From Bacillus haynesii (GTDB lineage Bacteria > Bacillota > Bacilli > Bacillales > Bacillaceae): DNA of 64,000 nt. The notes beneath the pieces were generated by a model, which did no database searches, had not been told where the DNA came from, and worked only from the letters and a program-made list of their open reading frames with translations. The DNA lies in contig NZ_MRBL01000023.1 of NCBI RefSeq assembly GCF_001969855.1, forward strand, positions 55,403 to 119,402. The letters are read 5' to 3'. Made by a program: the position numbers and the translations under genes. Below are positions 18,663-29,201 of this stretch, in pieces (the first letter of the stretch is position 1; every line of letters begins with the position of its first letter).

Positions 18663-18917
18663 GTTTCTTCCTCCCCAATGTGTATGTTGATAAATTTCAT
18701 CATTCTTTTTCTAATATGTTTAATTCGACAGCACCACTTTATTCCCTTTTTTAAAAAAGGATTTTTCCAATAATAGTGGTATGTCTAGCTTTTTCTCTGT
18801 TTTTTTCTGATTTTCTCGATTTTTCGACTTAAAATGCGACTTGACAAACCGGGGAACGTGAATTTGTCGAAAAATCTTTTCTTCTTTCATTTTAACGCAC
18901 AACGCTCAAGAAAAAAA
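18663..18917 (-). promoter_or_regulatory. spo0A upstream control region with 0A boxes
   Basis: A perfect 0A box TGTCGAA lies on the minus strand at 18724-18730, a one-mismatch copy (AGTCGAA) at about 18822-18829, and a second perfect copy on the plus strand at 18865-18871. A perfect 16-bp palindrome of CC, six T, six A and GG spans 18745-18760. Autoregulation through such boxes and dual sigma-A/sigma-H promoters are known in B. subtilis; I could not place the sigma-H promoter with confidence. Confidence 0.6.
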
Positions 18918-18952
18918 GGCGAAAACAAAAACTGCCGGAGGAATCCGGCAGC
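18918..18952 (-). terminator. Terminator after spoIVB
   Basis: CTGCCGGA (18932-18939) and TCCGGCAG (18944-18951) form a perfect stem followed on the minus strand by TTTTTGTTTT. It lies just beyond the spoIVB stop codon. Confidence 0.85.
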
Positions 18953-18954
18953 AG

Positions 18955-20238
18955 TCAGCTTGCTTTTTCTTTTTTATAAATATCGATTCCCGCTTCAGAC
19001 AGCATCCATTCAATATGCACGCCGTATCCGCTCGTCGGATCATTGACGAAAACGTGGGTTACGGCGCCAATGATCTTTCCGTTTTGGATGATCGGGCTTC
19101 CGCTCATCCCTTGAACGATGCCTCCTGTTTTACTCAACAGCCTCGGGTCGGTGATTTTCAGCACCATGCCTTTTGTGGCCGGAAACTTCTGAGGTGTCGT
19201 ACTGACGACCTGAATATCGAATTTCTCGACTTTATCGTTTTCAATAACCGTTAAAATTTGGGCAGGACCTTCTTTTACTTCATCTGAAAATGCAATCGGA
19301 ATGGCTTTGTCAGCGATGCGGTTTTTGATTGACTCGTGAAGCGTCCCGAAGATTCCGAATGGACTGTTTCTGTTGATATCGCCGATCACTTTTCGTTCTG
19401 ATGCGAAACGGGCCAGTTTTTCTCCGGGATTTCCACCTGTTCCTTTTTCAATCGAGGTGACGGTCGATTTCACAATTTGCCCTTTTTCAACAACGATCGG
19501 TTTTTTCGTATCCATGTCTGAAATCACGTGACCAAGCGCTCCGTATTTTTTCGATTTCGGCTCGAAAAAAGTCATTGTGCCGATTCCTGCGGCAGAGTCC
19601 CTGATATATAAGCCGATTCTGTATTTGTCTTCAGCCTGATCTTTTTTCGGAACGAGCTTCGTTTTGATTTCCTGTTTATCTCTTTTAATCGACAGATGTA
19701 AGGTTTCTCCTGTTTTCCCGGCCTTTTGAATAAAAGGGGTAATGTCATTCATTTTTTCGATTTTCGTGCCGTTGATTTCGGTGATAATGTCGCCTACCGC
19801 GATTCCGGCTGCTTCACCGGGCGATTTTTTGCCTTCAGAGGTATTGATTTGATGAAAACCCACGACCAATACACCAACGGAATGAAGCTTTACACCAATG
19901 GACTGCCCGCCGGGAACCACTTTCAAATCAGGCAGGACATTTACTTTCGTTTTTTTAACTGGAAATCCGGCAAAATCATAAACGAGTTCTGCCTTTCCAT
20001 TCTTTTCACCTTTTATTTCCACTTCGTTTTGATTTTCTTTCAATGTGAATGCTTCCGATGATCCATCTTTCGGAGTACTGACGGATAAGCTCGTTTCAAC
20101 CGCACGGGTACCCGTCTCAAAAATGTTCAAGTTTTTTGGTATTACAATGTATTCTTTCACCGGTTTGTAAAATCCTACACTTATTAAAGAAACAAGGAGA
20201 ATCATACCCACAGCTTTTCTGATTTTTTCAACATCCAC
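18955..20238 (-). CDS. spoIVB: SpoIVB, forespore signalling serine peptidase
   Basis: A forespore protease that crosses to the intermembrane space and cleaves SpoIVFA, releasing sigma-K activation in the mother cell. An N-terminal membrane anchor (about residues 9-28) is followed by a PDZ domain ([11 protein letters not shown] to about 190). A peptidase S55 domain follows, with the His in [10 protein letters not shown] and the catalytic Ser in QGMSGSPI. The GTG at 20238 is preferred: GAGGAG lies nine bases upstream and the product is 427 aa, one longer than in B. subtilis. A frame 19 codons longer is not supported. Confidence 0.93.
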   Translation of the reverse strand: MDVEKIRKAVGMILLVSLISVGFYKPVKEYIVIPKNLNIFETGTRAVETSLSVSTPKDGSSEAFTLKENQNEVEIKGEKNGKAELVYDFAGFPVKKTKVNVLPDLKVVPGGQSIGVKLHSVGVLVVGFHQINTSEGKKSPGEAAGIAVGDIITEINGTKIEKMNDITPFIQKAGKTGETLHLSIKRDKQEIKTKLVPKKDQAEDKYRIGLYIRDSAAGIGTMTFFEPKSKKYGALGHVISDMDTKKPIVVEKGQIVKSTVTSIEKGTGGNPGEKLARFASERKVIGDINRNSPFGIFGTLHESIKNRIADKAIPIAFSDEVKEGPAQILTVIENDKVEKFDIQVVSTTPQKFPATKGMVLKITDPRLLSKTGGIVQGMSGSPIIQNGKIIGAVTHVFVNDPTSGYGVHIEWMLSEAGIDIYKKEKAS

Positions 20239-20388
20239 CTTTTCACTCTCCTCGCACCTAACCCACACCATATAAATTTCTTTCGCTACATTCATTACTT
20301 TTGCCTTCCGGACAGCGATTTATAACTGTGAACGGAAGAAAAACATTGGATAAAATGATAAGAATGAGTTTGTATAAGAAAATGCCGA

Positions 20389-20424
20389 CAAAAAAAATAA
20401 GCTGTTCAAGATGAACAGCTTATC
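20389..20424 (-). terminator. Terminator at the recN stop codon
   Basis: TAAGCTGTTCA (20398-20408) and TGAACAGCTTA (20412-20422) form an 11-bp stem followed on the minus strand by eight T. The stem begins in the recN stop codon itself. Confidence 0.88.
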
Positions 20425-22150
20425 CGCTGGTCTTGACGAGCTTAGCTTGATTCAAAAGTTCTTTCGCATGACGCTTCGTCAAATCCGTTACTTCAACGCC
20501 GGCGATCATCCGGCCGATTTCCGTAATTTTTTCCTGTTTTGACAAAGGTGTGACGCTTGTCGTCGTTCTCCCGTCTTTCGACTGTTTCGTGATCAAAAGG
20601 TGAGTGTCAGCCATCGCGGCCACCTGCGGCAAGTGGGTAATGCATAAAACTTGAGAGCCGATCGAGACGCGGTGTATTTTTTCAGCGATCGCCTGTGCGA
20701 CTCTTCCGCTTACACCTGTGTCCACTTCATCAAAAATGATCGATGTGACATCCTGCTGAGCGGAGAAAATGCTTTTCATCGCCAGCATGATTCTTGACAG
20801 CTCTCCTCCCGAAGCAACCTTTGACAAAGATTTGAGCGGTTCTCCTGTGTTTGTGGAGATCAGGAAACGGACGGTGTCAATGCCGTGTTTTGTGAGCTGA
20901 ACCGGCATTCCGTTGACGACGGGTGCATCATCATCCCGTTCCGCTTTTTTCACATGAAATTCCGTATCGAATGTCGATTTTTCCATATACAGATCTTTCA
21001 GTTCCTGCTGAATCTGTTTGGCCAGTTTTTTCGCCCATTTTTTTCTGATTTCGGACACATTGGCAGCTTCAATCGCCACATCCTTGCCGATTGATTCGAG
21101 TCGGAATTTTAAAGCCTGCAAGTGGCTGTCCCGGTTTTCGATCCGGTCGATCTCTTCCTCTATCTTAGCCGAATAGGCTTGGATGTCTTCGACAGTAGCG
21201 CCATATTTGCGTTTCAGCTGTTTGATTTCGTTTAAACGCGATTCGATATAATCGAGGCGCTCTGGGTCGTATTCGAGTTCATCCAGCATATTTCTGATCT
21301 GAAAGGTTGAATCTTCGAGAATGTAGTAAGCATTGGCTACGGATTCAGATACTTTATTGAGCCCTTCATTGATGCCTGAGACGTTTTCAAGCTCGCTTGA
21401 AGCCATGCCGACCCAGTCAAGCCCGGCCTGCTCGTTGCGAAGCGCATTATAGGCATTTTGCAGCGCTTCATATATTTTTTCGAAATTTGCAATTTGACGG
21501 CGCTCTTCCTGAAGAAGTTCATCCTCTTTCGGCTCAAGGTTTGCAGATTCGATTTCATCAAGCTGGAATTGTATTAAATCGAGCCTGTGAGCCATTTCCT
21601 GCTCGCTTTCAGAAAGCTCTTTCACCTTTTTCATGACATCCATGTAGCGGCTGTAAACTTCCTGATACGCTTTTAAAGCATTCTCGATTTCTTCTCCCGC
21701 AAACCTGTCCAGAAGCTGAAGATGGTGCTCGTCCTCCATCAGCAGCTGATTGTCGTGCTGCCCGTGAATGTCAAGCAGCAGTCTGCCGACTTCCCGCAAA
21801 GCGGCAATGGTGACAAGTTTCCCATTGACGCGGCAGATGCTCTTGCCGTTTGCGTTAATATCTCTCCTCATGACGATCATGTCGTCTGAGGCTTCAATCC
21901 CCAGTTCTGTGCACAAATCAAAAACCGGATGGCCCCCGTCGAGGAGGAAAAGCCCTTCCAATTCGGCCCTTTTTTCGCCATACCTGACATATTCGGACGA
22001 TCCGCGGCCTCCGACAAGCAAAGAGACGGCGTCGATGATGATCGATTTTCCGGCCCCGGTTTCACCGGTTAGAACCGTCAGTCCTTTTTCAAAGGAAACG
22101 GTTAATTCTTCGATAATGGCAAAGTTTTTGATCGTTAATTCAGCTAACAA
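20420..22150 (-). CDS. recN: RecN, DNA double-strand break repair protein
   Basis: An SMC-like ATPase recruited early to double-strand breaks. Walker A GETGAGKS is at residues 29-36, a long coiled-coil middle covers about 170-380, and the C-terminal ABC signature SGGELSRIMLA with Walker B SIIFDEVDTGVSG follows. The TTG at 22150 (LAELTIKNF) gives exactly 576 aa, the B. subtilis length, with AGAGGTG upstream; a longer frame to 22228 would overlap ahrC. It follows ahrC by about 30 bases, as in other Bacillus. Confidence 0.94.
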   Translation of the reverse strand: MLAELTIKNFAIIEELTVSFEKGLTVLTGETGAGKSIIIDAVSLLVGGRGSSEYVRYGEKRAELEGLFLLDGGHPVFDLCTELGIEASDDMIVMRRDINANGKSICRVNGKLVTIAALREVGRLLLDIHGQHDNQLLMEDEHHLQLLDRFAGEEIENALKAYQEVYSRYMDVMKKVKELSESEQEMAHRLDLIQFQLDEIESANLEPKEDELLQEERRQIANFEKIYEALQNAYNALRNEQAGLDWVGMASSELENVSGINEGLNKVSESVANAYYILEDSTFQIRNMLDELEYDPERLDYIESRLNEIKQLKRKYGATVEDIQAYSAKIEEEIDRIENRDSHLQALKFRLESIGKDVAIEAANVSEIRKKWAKKLAKQIQQELKDLYMEKSTFDTEFHVKKAERDDDAPVVNGMPVQLTKHGIDTVRFLISTNTGEPLKSLSKVASGGELSRIMLAMKSIFSAQQDVTSIIFDEVDTGVSGRVAQAIAEKIHRVSIGSQVLCITHLPQVAAMADTHLLITKQSKDGRTTTSVTPLSKQEKITEIGRMIAGVEVTDLTKRHAKELLNQAKLVKTSG

Positions 22151-22181
22151 GCTTTCATGACACCTCTTTTCAGGCCTTCGT

Positions 22182-22631
22182 TTATAAAAGCTCCAATATT
22201 TTCTTCTGTACGACTTTGGTATCATCATGCGTCCGGCAGATGATCAAAATCGTATCATCTCCGCAGATCGTTCCCATGATTTCTTCCCAATCCAAATTAT
22301 CCATCAGCGCCCCGATCGCCTGCGCGTTGCCCGGCATTGTTTTTAAAACTATCAGATGGCTGGCGGAGTCGATTTTGACAAATGCGTCCATCAATGATCT
22401 TTTTAATTTGGAAAGAGGATTAAAGCGCTGATCAGCAGGCAGGCTGTATTTGTAGGAACCGTTGTTTGTCGGCACCTTGACCAAATGAAGCTCTTTAATG
22501 TCCCGCGAGACGGTGGCCTGCGTCACATTATAGCCGTCTTTCTTTAAAATATCGACAAGCTCATCCTGCGTTTCAATTTCATTGGCGGTGATAATCTCTC
22601 TGATTTTAATATGCCTTTGACCTTTGTTCAT
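22182..22631 (-). CDS. ahrC: AhrC/ArgR, arginine repressor-activator
   Basis: A hexameric arginine sensor that represses arginine synthesis and activates catabolism. It has an N-terminal winged helix ([10 protein letters not shown] and [11 protein letters not shown]) and a C-terminal oligomerisation domain with the arginine-binding GTICGDDTI. The ATG at 22631 gives 149 aa, the family length, with GAGGTG upstream. The likely target artPQM lies at about 2.4 kb. A palindrome stands directly before the gene. Confidence 0.95.
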   Translation of the reverse strand: MNKGQRHIKIREIITANEIETQDELVDILKKDGYNVTQATVSRDIKELHLVKVPTNNGSYKYSLPADQRFNPLSKLKRSLMDAFVKIDSASHLIVLKTMPGNAQAIGALMDNLDWEEIMGTICGDDTILIICRTHDDTKVVQKKILELL

Positions 22632-22646
22632 TTTACACCTCGTTTT

Positions 22647-22663
22647 ATACACAAATTGTGTAT
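22647..22663. promoter_or_regulatory. Palindrome upstream of ahrC
   Basis: ATACACAA, a central A and TTGTGTAT form a perfect inverted repeat 16 bases before the ahrC start codon. It overlaps the ribosome-binding-site region and does not match the usual ARG box. It may be an operator or an mRNA hairpin. Confidence 0.45.
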
Positions 22664-22710
22664 GTTTATACATTTATGTTAAATGATTTTGTCGGAAAAG
22701 TACATGTTTG

Positions 22711-22750
22711 CAGTAAAAAAGGAATAATAGCCCACTATTATTCCTTTTTG
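22711..22750 (-). terminator. Terminator between yqxC and ahrC
   Basis: AAAAAGGAATAATAG (22716-22730) and CTATTATTCCTTTTT (22735-22749) form a perfect 15-bp stem with a 4-base loop, ending in T on both strands. It should end most dxs-yqxC transcripts before ahrC. Confidence 0.88.
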
Positions 22751-22794
22751 CGTGCCGGCCAAACCCTCGCATTCCGTCTGACCTGCAAGGGTTT

Positions 22795-23640
22795 TTAATC
22801 ACGCTGATCCGGTTTTTTCGCTTTTAATGTCTTGTGAGCCTCTTCGACAATATGATTGATCGTCTCTTCTGCTATCGGTGTTCCGGGTTGCGCCTCTCCG
22901 CCCCAATGCAAATGGAGAAGGAATTCGATGTTGCCGTCGCCGCCGGTAATCGGAGAAAACGAAGCGTTTCGGCAGTCGTATCCTTCTCGGGCCGCAAACC
23001 GGCTGATATCATCAAGCACAGCTTGATGGACGAGGGGATCGCGGACGATCCCTTTTTTCCCGACGGATTCCCGCCCTGCTTCAAACTGCGGTTTGACGAG
23101 AGCGATGCACTCGCTTCCCGGCACTAAAATATTCTTAAGGACAGGCAGGATGATTTTCAATGAGATAAAAGAGACATCGATTGTCGCGAACTCCGGCAGT
23201 CCTTCCGTAAAATCGGCAGGTGTGCAATACCGGAAATTGGTGCGTTCCATCACAACAACCCGCTCATCCTGCCTCAGCTTCCAGGCGAGCTGATTATAAC
23301 CGACATCAACGGCATATGAGCGGAGAGCGCCGTTCTGCAGCGCGCAGTCTGTAAAGCCGCCGGTGGACGAGCCGATGTCAATCATCAGCTTTCCTTGAAC
23401 GGAGAGCTGAAACTCTTTTAATGCTTTTTCAAGTTTTAATCCGCCTCTTGAGACGTATTTTAACGGGTTTCCTTTAACGGTCAGCGGAATCGTGCGGTCA
23501 ACCTTTTCGCCCGGCTTGTCCAGTCTGTTTTCATTTGTATAGACGATGCCGGCCATGATGGCTCTTTTCGCTTTTTCCCGCGTTTCCATTAACCCTCTTT
23601 CTACTAATAAAACGTCGAGCCGTTCTTTTTTTCCTGTCAT
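22795..23640 (-). CDS. yqxC: YqxC, TlyA-family RNA methyltransferase
   Basis: A predicted ribosomal RNA 2'-O-methyltransferase of the TlyA/hemolysin A family. An N-terminal S4 RNA-binding domain (about residues 5-65) is followed by an FtsJ-like methyltransferase fold with the SAM motif [16 protein letters not shown] near 92-107. Length 281 aa matches B. subtilis. The ATG overlaps the dxs stop by 4 bases. Confidence 0.9.
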   Translation of the reverse strand: MTGKKERLDVLLVERGLMETREKAKRAIMAGIVYTNENRLDKPGEKVDRTIPLTVKGNPLKYVSRGGLKLEKALKEFQLSVQGKLMIDIGSSTGGFTDCALQNGALRSYAVDVGYNQLAWKLRQDERVVVMERTNFRYCTPADFTEGLPEFATIDVSFISLKIILPVLKNILVPGSECIALVKPQFEAGRESVGKKGIVRDPLVHQAVLDDISRFAAREGYDCRNASFSPITGGDGNIEFLLHLHWGGEAQPGTPIAEETINHIVEEAHKTLKAKKPDQRD

Positions 23641-25538
23641 GATCCAATTCCTTTATGAGTCTTTACGGGCGTCAAGAGTCTTATTCGTCTGATGACGTCT
23701 TCTTTTGTCATTCCGATCTCTTCCAGAAGCTTGGCGACGCTGCCGTGTTCAATAAATTGATCAGGTATCCCCATTCTGTCAATGATCGGACTGTAAGACT
23801 GATGTTCATGGGCATACTCAAGGATCGAGCTGCCGAATCCGCCTTGAAGCACAGCCTCTTCGATCGTTAAAATCGGAAGCCCCTCGTTCAGGATTTCCTT
23901 CAGCATGTTTTCGTCAAGCGGCTTGATAAAACGGGCGTTAACCACTCTGACCGAACGGCCTTCTTTTTGCAGCTCCTCAGCAGCAGCAAGCGCCATCGGA
24001 ATGGTGGTGCCAAACGTTAAAATGACCGCGTCTGTCCCAGGTCTCAGCACTTCCCACGTTCCGATCGGGATCGTTTTCAACTTTTTATCCATTTTGACGC
24101 CGAGTCCGTTTCCGCGCGGAAAGCGCATGGCAATCGGGCCATCGTCGTATTTGACAGCCGTGTTGACCATGTGCTGGCCTTCGTTTTCGTCTTTCGGCAT
24201 CATGAGAACCAAATTCGGAATATGCCGTAAATAAGCAATGTCAAACACGCCCTGGTGTGTTTCCCCGTCAGCGCCGACGAGGCCTGCTCTGTCAATGCCG
24301 ATAAATACATTTAAGTTTTGCCGGCAGATATCATGGACAACCTGGTCATAAGCGCGCTGAAGAAATGTCGAATAGATCGCCAGAAACGGCTTCATATTTT
24401 GAGTCGCGAGCCCCGCCGCCATCGTTGCCGCATGCTGTTCCGCAATGCCGACATCAAACATGCGCTCCGGAAACTCGCTTGCAAAACCTTCAAGTTTTGA
24501 ACCGACAGGCATGGCCGGAGTAATCGCCACAATCCGTTCATCCTCGCGGGCAAGCTTCCTGACCGTTTCGCTTACGAGCGCGCTCCATGATGGTGCAGCA
24601 GCTTTCGGTTTGACAAAGTCACCGGTATCGATTTTATATGGGCCGGTTCCGTGCCATGTACCGGTTTTATCGGTTTCCGCAGGCTTGTAGCCTTTTCCTT
24701 TTTTCGTAATAACGTGGAGGAGTACCGGGCCTTTCGTTTTCTTCGCATACTGCAAGTTCTCAAACAGTTCATCATAGGAATGACCGTCTACAGGCCCTAA
24801 ATACGTAAATCCAAGTTCTTCAAAGAACATCCCGGATACGAGCAGATATTTAAGGCTGTCTTTGATCCGCTCGGCTGTAGCGGCAAGCTTCCCGCCAACA
24901 GCAGGAATCCGCTTGAACAAATACTCGAGCTCATCTTTGACCCATTGGTATTTTCCGGCTGTGCGCAGCCGTCCGAGCATGGAATGAATCGCTCCGACGT
25001 TTGGAGCGATACTCATTTCGTTGTCATTCAAAATGACAATCATATCTTTTTGTTCATGGCCGATATGGTTAAGCGCTTCAAGTGCCATGCCGCCGGTCAG
25101 TGCACCGTCTCCGATGATCGGGATGATATATTCGTTTGTGCCTTTTAAGTCTCTCGCAGCCGCCATCCCCATCGCACCGGAGAGAGAAGTCGAACTGTGG
25201 CCCGTTTCCCAGACATCATGTTCGCTTTCATTCCGCTTTGGAAAACCGCACAGTCCTTTATGCTGACGCAGCGTGGCGAAGTCCTTTCCGCGGCCTGTCA
25301 GCAATTTATGGACATACGATTGATGCCCCACATCCCACAAAAACTTATCTTTCGGGCTGTTAAATTCTTTATGCAATGCAAGGGTAAGCTCGACAACGCC
25401 GAGATTCGGACCAATGTGCCCTCCGGATTCGGAAAGCGTTTCAATTAAAAAACGGCGAATTTCAGCGCTCAAGCTTTCCAGTTCTTCATTTGAAAGGTTC
25501 TTCAAAAATGCAGGGTCCTTTATCGATAACAGATCCAA
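23637..25538 (-). CDS. dxs: Dxs, 1-deoxy-D-xylulose 5-phosphate synthase
   Basis: First enzyme of the MEP isoprenoid pathway, condensing pyruvate and glyceraldehyde 3-phosphate with thiamine diphosphate. TPP-binding segments [15 protein letters not shown] and the following ND are near residue 150-178, and the transketolase motif [15 protein letters not shown] near 420. The TTG at 25538 (DLLSIKD) yields 633 aa, the B. subtilis length, with AAGTGAG nine bases upstream; another TTG lies three codons earlier. It sits next to ispA, another isoprenoid gene. Confidence 0.95.
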   Translation of the reverse strand: MDLLSIKDPAFLKNLSNEELESLSAEIRRFLIETLSESGGHIGPNLGVVELTLALHKEFNSPKDKFLWDVGHQSYVHKLLTGRGKDFATLRQHKGLCGFPKRNESEHDVWETGHSSTSLSGAMGMAAARDLKGTNEYIIPIIGDGALTGGMALEALNHIGHEQKDMIVILNDNEMSIAPNVGAIHSMLGRLRTAGKYQWVKDELEYLFKRIPAVGGKLAATAERIKDSLKYLLVSGMFFEELGFTYLGPVDGHSYDELFENLQYAKKTKGPVLLHVITKKGKGYKPAETDKTGTWHGTGPYKIDTGDFVKPKAAAPSWSALVSETVRKLAREDERIVAITPAMPVGSKLEGFASEFPERMFDVGIAEQHAATMAAGLATQNMKPFLAIYSTFLQRAYDQVVHDICRQNLNVFIGIDRAGLVGADGETHQGVFDIAYLRHIPNLVLMMPKDENEGQHMVNTAVKYDDGPIAMRFPRGNGLGVKMDKKLKTIPIGTWEVLRPGTDAVILTFGTTIPMALAAAEELQKEGRSVRVVNARFIKPLDENMLKEILNEGLPILTIEEAVLQGGFGSSILEYAHEHQSYSPIIDRMGIPDQFIEHGSVAKLLEEIGMTKEDVIRRIRLLTPVKTHKGIGS

Positions 25539-25771
25539 TCGGATCAACTCACTTTCAGCATGATTTCTGCAAGTATGCGCCTTGCTTCGTTTTAGGTTTT
25601 CAGCTTGAATTATTATATGATGAATTCATCCCCATGCGCAAACTTGCATATGCGGACGCTTCGTTTGAAAAAACAGCCGCTAACACAACGTGATAACGGC
25701 GCGGCGTTTTAAAGTTCAACTCTCTACATTTTATCATAATAAGCCTTTGATGCTCAAATGGAAGCCCTGTA

Positions 25772-26662
25772 TCAATGATCCCTAGCGGCAATCATATCGC
25801 ACAACTCGTAAAGAAGCTCTTTTTCAAGCGGAAGCTCTGAAATCAGCTGTTTTGCTTTTTCAATATGTTCATCAAGCTTTTTGTTGGCGCCCTCAAGCGA
25901 AAGGAGCGACGGATAGGTCGATTTTCCGTTTGTCGCGTCAGATCCGATCCGTTTGCCGATTTTATCCTCTGAGCCTTCAAGGTCCAGAATGTCATCTCTG
26001 ATCTGGAAGCCGATGCCGATATGATGGCTGAATTCGCGGAGCTTTTCGATCTCTTTTTCAGATGCATCCGCAAGAATCGCCCCCGCGATGACGCTGAAGC
26101 TGAGGAGTTTAGCCGTTTTCCCTTCGTGAATCCGCTGCAGTTCATCAAGAGATACAGACTTTGATTCCGCTTCCATATCTAAAATCTGGCCGCCGACCAT
26201 GCCTTCAGCCCCCGCTGCCGAAATCAGCTCATTCACCAGTCTGATGCGTTTTTCAGCGGATACATCAGAAGGCATATTGGAAGTGATCATTTTGAAGCTT
26301 TCGGTTAATAAGGCGTCTCCGGCGAGAATGGCCGTCGCCTCCCCGTAAATTTTGTGGTTTGTCAGCTTTCCTCTTCTGAGGTCATCGTCATCCATACAAG
26401 GAAGATCATCATGGATTAATGAATACGTATGGATCATTTCAACCGCGCATCCGACCGGAATTCCGGCTTCTTCGTCTTTTCCGTACGCATGAAGAAGCGC
26501 AAGAACCAAAATCGGTCTCAGCCGTTTCCCCCCGGCTTCCAATGAGTACAGCATGGATTCCTTGAGGATGGACGGCGCTTCCAGGTCTTTAATATACATC
26601 GGAAGGCGCTCTTCAATTACTGTTTTTCTCGAAATTAAAAATCCGTCAAGTTTACCGGTCAC
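25772..26662 (-). CDS. ispA: IspA (YqiD), geranyl/farnesyl diphosphate synthase
   Basis: Condenses isopentenyl diphosphate with allylic diphosphates. The two aspartate-rich metal motifs are visible: [14 protein letters not shown] near residue 87 and DDILDLEG near 225. The GTG at 26662 has GGGAGG six bases upstream and gives 296 aa, as in B. subtilis; the frame is open seven codons further. It overlaps xseB by 11 bases. Confidence 0.94.
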   Translation of the reverse strand: MTGKLDGFLISRKTVIEERLPMYIKDLEAPSILKESMLYSLEAGGKRLRPILVLALLHAYGKDEEAGIPVGCAVEMIHTYSLIHDDLPCMDDDDLRRGKLTNHKIYGEATAILAGDALLTESFKMITSNMPSDVSAEKRIRLVNELISAAGAEGMVGGQILDMEAESKSVSLDELQRIHEGKTAKLLSFSVIAGAILADASEKEIEKLREFSHHIGIGFQIRDDILDLEGSEDKIGKRIGSDATNGKSTYPSLLSLEGANKKLDEHIEKAKQLISELPLEKELLYELCDMIAARDH

Positions 26663-26912
26663 CTTTTTCCTCCTCCCGAACACTGAAAGGAGCTAATTCT
26701 CCATTCTCCCGCAAAATGTAGTCCATCTGCTTTTCGACATTTTGCAGTTTTTCGTGGCACATTTTCGAAAGAGCCATCCCTTCCTGAAAATAGTCAATCG
26801 CCTTTTCCAAAGGCACGTCCCCTTCTTCAAGTTTTGATACGATCTGTTCCAGACCTTTCATCGCCTCTTCAAATGTCAGGTTCTCCCGGTTTGTTTTGTT
26901 TTCTTCAGCCAT
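26652..26912 (-). CDS. xseB: XseB, exonuclease VII small subunit
   Basis: An 86-aa helical protein that binds the C-terminal region of XseA. The family core [18 protein letters not shown] and [15 protein letters not shown] is clear. The start at 26912 has GAGAGG upstream and overlaps the end of xseA by 8 bases; the frame is open ten codons further without support. Confidence 0.93.
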   Translation of the reverse strand: MAEENKTNRENLTFEEAMKGLEQIVSKLEEGDVPLEKAIDYFQEGMALSKMCHEKLQNVEKQMDYILRENGELAPFSVREEEKGDR

Positions 26913-28254
26913 TTGTTTCGCCTCTCTTTTGCAGTACCTCACAGGTCAGTGTCCCATCGTTTAATGTGACGCGGATCTCGTCTTTTGCATGAACCTGTTC
27001 AATACTTTTAATCAATTCGTTTTCTTTATATGTCAAACTGTACCCTCTTTCCATCACTTGGAGAGGGCTTAATGCATTCAGTTTACCAAGAACCGTTTGA
27101 AACTGCGAGTGAATCTGCTTAAGCTGCACATTCATATTCCGCTTCAGCCGGACTGTTTGCTCTTCATGCCTCTTTCTCGCTTGTTTAAGCTGCTCCTCTG
27201 GATGAAGCATCTCCAGCTTGTATGTCTGCTCGTTCAGTTTTTGCTTTTTGCGGTCGACGGTCATCGCCAGCTGTTTTTGGAAGCGGTCGAATATCAGGTC
27301 GAATTCCTGTTCCTTTTGGGCATATAGCCGTTTCGGGTATCGGAAGGCATAGGAAGACTGAAGGTTTTTCAGCCGCTCCTGCCGCTTTTTTAAATCCTGC
27401 TGCATCGATTTTGTCATTCTCGCTTCGAGCGTTTTCAGACGCTCCAGCAAATCAAGCATATTAGGTACGGCCAGTTCGGCCGCTCCTGTCGGGGTCGCCG
27501 CGCGCAAATCCGCGACAAAATCGCTGATTGTAAAATCCGTTTCATGCCCGACAGCGGAAATGACCGGAATGTCAGAAGAAAAAATGGCCCTGGCGACAGC
27601 CTCTTCGTTAAATGCCCACAGCTCTTCGATTGATCCTCCTCCGCGTCCGACGATTAATACATCGCATAACTCTCTGCGGTTAGCCTCTTTGATGCTGCTT
27701 ACGATGGACTCGCCCGCGTTTATTCCTTGAACAAGCGTAGGAAGGACGATCACTTTTACAAGGGGGTATCTTCTTTTAATGGTGGTGATCACATCGCGTA
27801 CAGCCGCTCCAGTTGGAGACGTGACAACACCGACGACGGATGGGAACGCGGGGATGGGTATCTTGTATTTTTCATCAAACAAGCCTTCTTGCGATAGCTT
27901 TTTCTTAAGTTCCTCATACGCGAGATGAAGCGCACCTATGCCGTCCGGCTGTATTTCTTTTGCATAAAGCTGATAGTTGCCGCTCGGTTCATATACCGAA
28001 ATGCCGCCTCTCACCAATACTTTCATCCCGTTTTCAGGGGTAAAGGCGAGATTTCTGTTTTGTCTGGCGAACATGACGGATTGAATGCGGGCATTATCAT
28101 CTTTCAGTGTAAAATAAATATGGCCTCTGCTATGTATTTTAACATTTGACAGCTCGCCCTTGATCCAAATATCTTCAAGATGGGGGTCCACGTCAAATTT
28201 GCGCTTAATATATTTTGTCAAAGCCGTGACCGTGACAAATGATATTTCACTCAT
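26905..28254 (-). CDS. xseA: XseA, exonuclease VII large subunit
   Basis: Single-strand DNA exonuclease, catalytic subunit. An N-terminal OB fold (about residues 3-100) is followed by the catalytic region with [10 protein letters not shown] near 136 and [17 protein letters not shown] near 192. A long C-terminal coiled coil binds XseB copies. Length 449 aa is normal. It is in the folD-xseA-xseB-ispA-dxs string of genes. Confidence 0.94.
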   Translation of the reverse strand: MSEISFVTVTALTKYIKRKFDVDPHLEDIWIKGELSNVKIHSRGHIYFTLKDDNARIQSVMFARQNRNLAFTPENGMKVLVRGGISVYEPSGNYQLYAKEIQPDGIGALHLAYEELKKKLSQEGLFDEKYKIPIPAFPSVVGVVTSPTGAAVRDVITTIKRRYPLVKVIVLPTLVQGINAGESIVSSIKEANRRELCDVLIVGRGGGSIEELWAFNEEAVARAIFSSDIPVISAVGHETDFTISDFVADLRAATPTGAAELAVPNMLDLLERLKTLEARMTKSMQQDLKKRQERLKNLQSSYAFRYPKRLYAQKEQEFDLIFDRFQKQLAMTVDRKKQKLNEQTYKLEMLHPEEQLKQARKRHEEQTVRLKRNMNVQLKQIHSQFQTVLGKLNALSPLQVMERGYSLTYKENELIKSIEQVHAKDEIRVTLNDGTLTCEVLQKRGETNG

Positions 28255-28286
28255 GGCACAGTCTCCTTTCTAAGAAGGCACAAGAA

Positions 28287-28322
28287 CGTTCATCCGCCGG
28301 CGCGAGACCAGGCGGATGAACG
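28287..28322. terminator. Inverted repeat between folD and xseA
   Basis: CGTTCATCCGCC (28287-28298) and GGCGGATGAACG (28311-28322) form a perfect 12-bp stem with a 12-base loop. The minus strand continues TTCTTGTG, so a T run is nearly absent. It may be a leaky terminator or an RNA-processing or stability element. Confidence 0.45.
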
Positions 28323-28336
28323 GTTGTACATTAAAG

Positions 28337-29185
28337 TTAAATTGTACGCTTCGCTGATTTAACCGTGTTATGGGCCAGCATTGTAATCGTCATCGGACCG
28401 ACACCGCCCGGTACAGGTGTAATATAGGAAGCCTTTTCCTTCGCTTCTTCAAAATCAACATCACCGACGAGCTTTCCGTTGTCAAGGCGGTTGACGCCGA
28501 CATCGATGACAACGGCTCCCTCTTTCATTTGATCCGCTTTAATGAAATTCGCCTTTCCGACAGCGACAATCAGAATGTCGGCTTTTTTTGTATGAGCCGT
28601 AATGTCGGCCGTTCTTGAATGGCAGTACGTAACGGTTGCGTTTTCGTTCAAGAGCAGCTGCCCTACCGGCTTTCCGACGATATTGCTTCGCCCGACGACA
28701 ACAACCTCTTTTCCCGACAGATCAATTTCGGTTTTCTTTAAAAGCTCCACGATGCCCGCAGGTGTGCAAGGCAGAAATGTATCTTCGCCAAGCAGCATCT
28801 TCCCTACGTTTAATGGATGAAAACCGTCAACATCTTTGTCAGGGGATATTCTTTCGATCACCGCTTGTTCGGAAATATGATCCGGAAGAGGCAGCTGGAC
28901 AAGAATTCCGTGAAAGTCGTCATTTTGGTTGTACTGGTCAATCACTTCAAGCAGCTCCTGTTCAGAGAAGCTTGCATCGAAATGATCCAGCTGAAAACGA
29001 ATCCCCATTGCTTCAGCTGCTTTTTTCTTTCCCCGTACATATGAAAGAGACGCCGGATCATCACCAATTAAAATAACGGCCAGTCCCGGGGTAACTCCTT
29101 GTTTTTTCAGCTCTTCAACTTCCTTGGCCAGCTGCCCGCGCTTTTCCTTTGCTGTTTCTTTCCCGTCGATGATGGTTGCTGTCAT
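28337..29185 (-). CDS. folD: FolD, methylenetetrahydrofolate dehydrogenase/cyclohydrolase
   Basis: Bifunctional one-carbon enzyme. The catalytic Lys lies in SYVRGKKKAAE near residue 50, the substrate segment GILVQLPLP near 95, the NADP motif VVVGRSNIVGKPVGQLL near 160 and the C-terminal TPVPGGVGPMT. The start at 29185 has AGGAGGAG upstream and gives 282 aa; an extension of 17 codons is unlikely. It follows nusB by 16 bases. Confidence 0.95.
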   Translation of the reverse strand: MTATIIDGKETAKEKRGQLAKEVEELKKQGVTPGLAVILIGDDPASLSYVRGKKKAAEAMGIRFQLDHFDASFSEQELLEVIDQYNQNDDFHGILVQLPLPDHISEQAVIERISPDKDVDGFHPLNVGKMLLGEDTFLPCTPAGIVELLKKTEIDLSGKEVVVVGRSNIVGKPVGQLLLNENATVTYCHSRTADITAHTKKADILIVAVGKANFIKADQMKEGAVVIDVGVNRLDNGKLVGDVDFEEAKEKASYITPVPGGVGPMTITMLAHNTVKSAKRTI

Positions 29186-29201
29186 TTGCTCTCCTCCTAG
29201 A

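Noticed and set aside
18730..18775. Sigma-H promoter for spo0A using GGAAAAA and GGGAAT
   Set aside because: The gap between the elements is about 15 bases, too long for the sigma-H spacing of 11-12.
20340..20400. Sigma-G promoter for spoIVB (GGCATT and CATTCTTA on the minus strand)
   Set aside because: Only about four of six and five of seven positions match, and the site overlaps the recN terminator; too weak to list.
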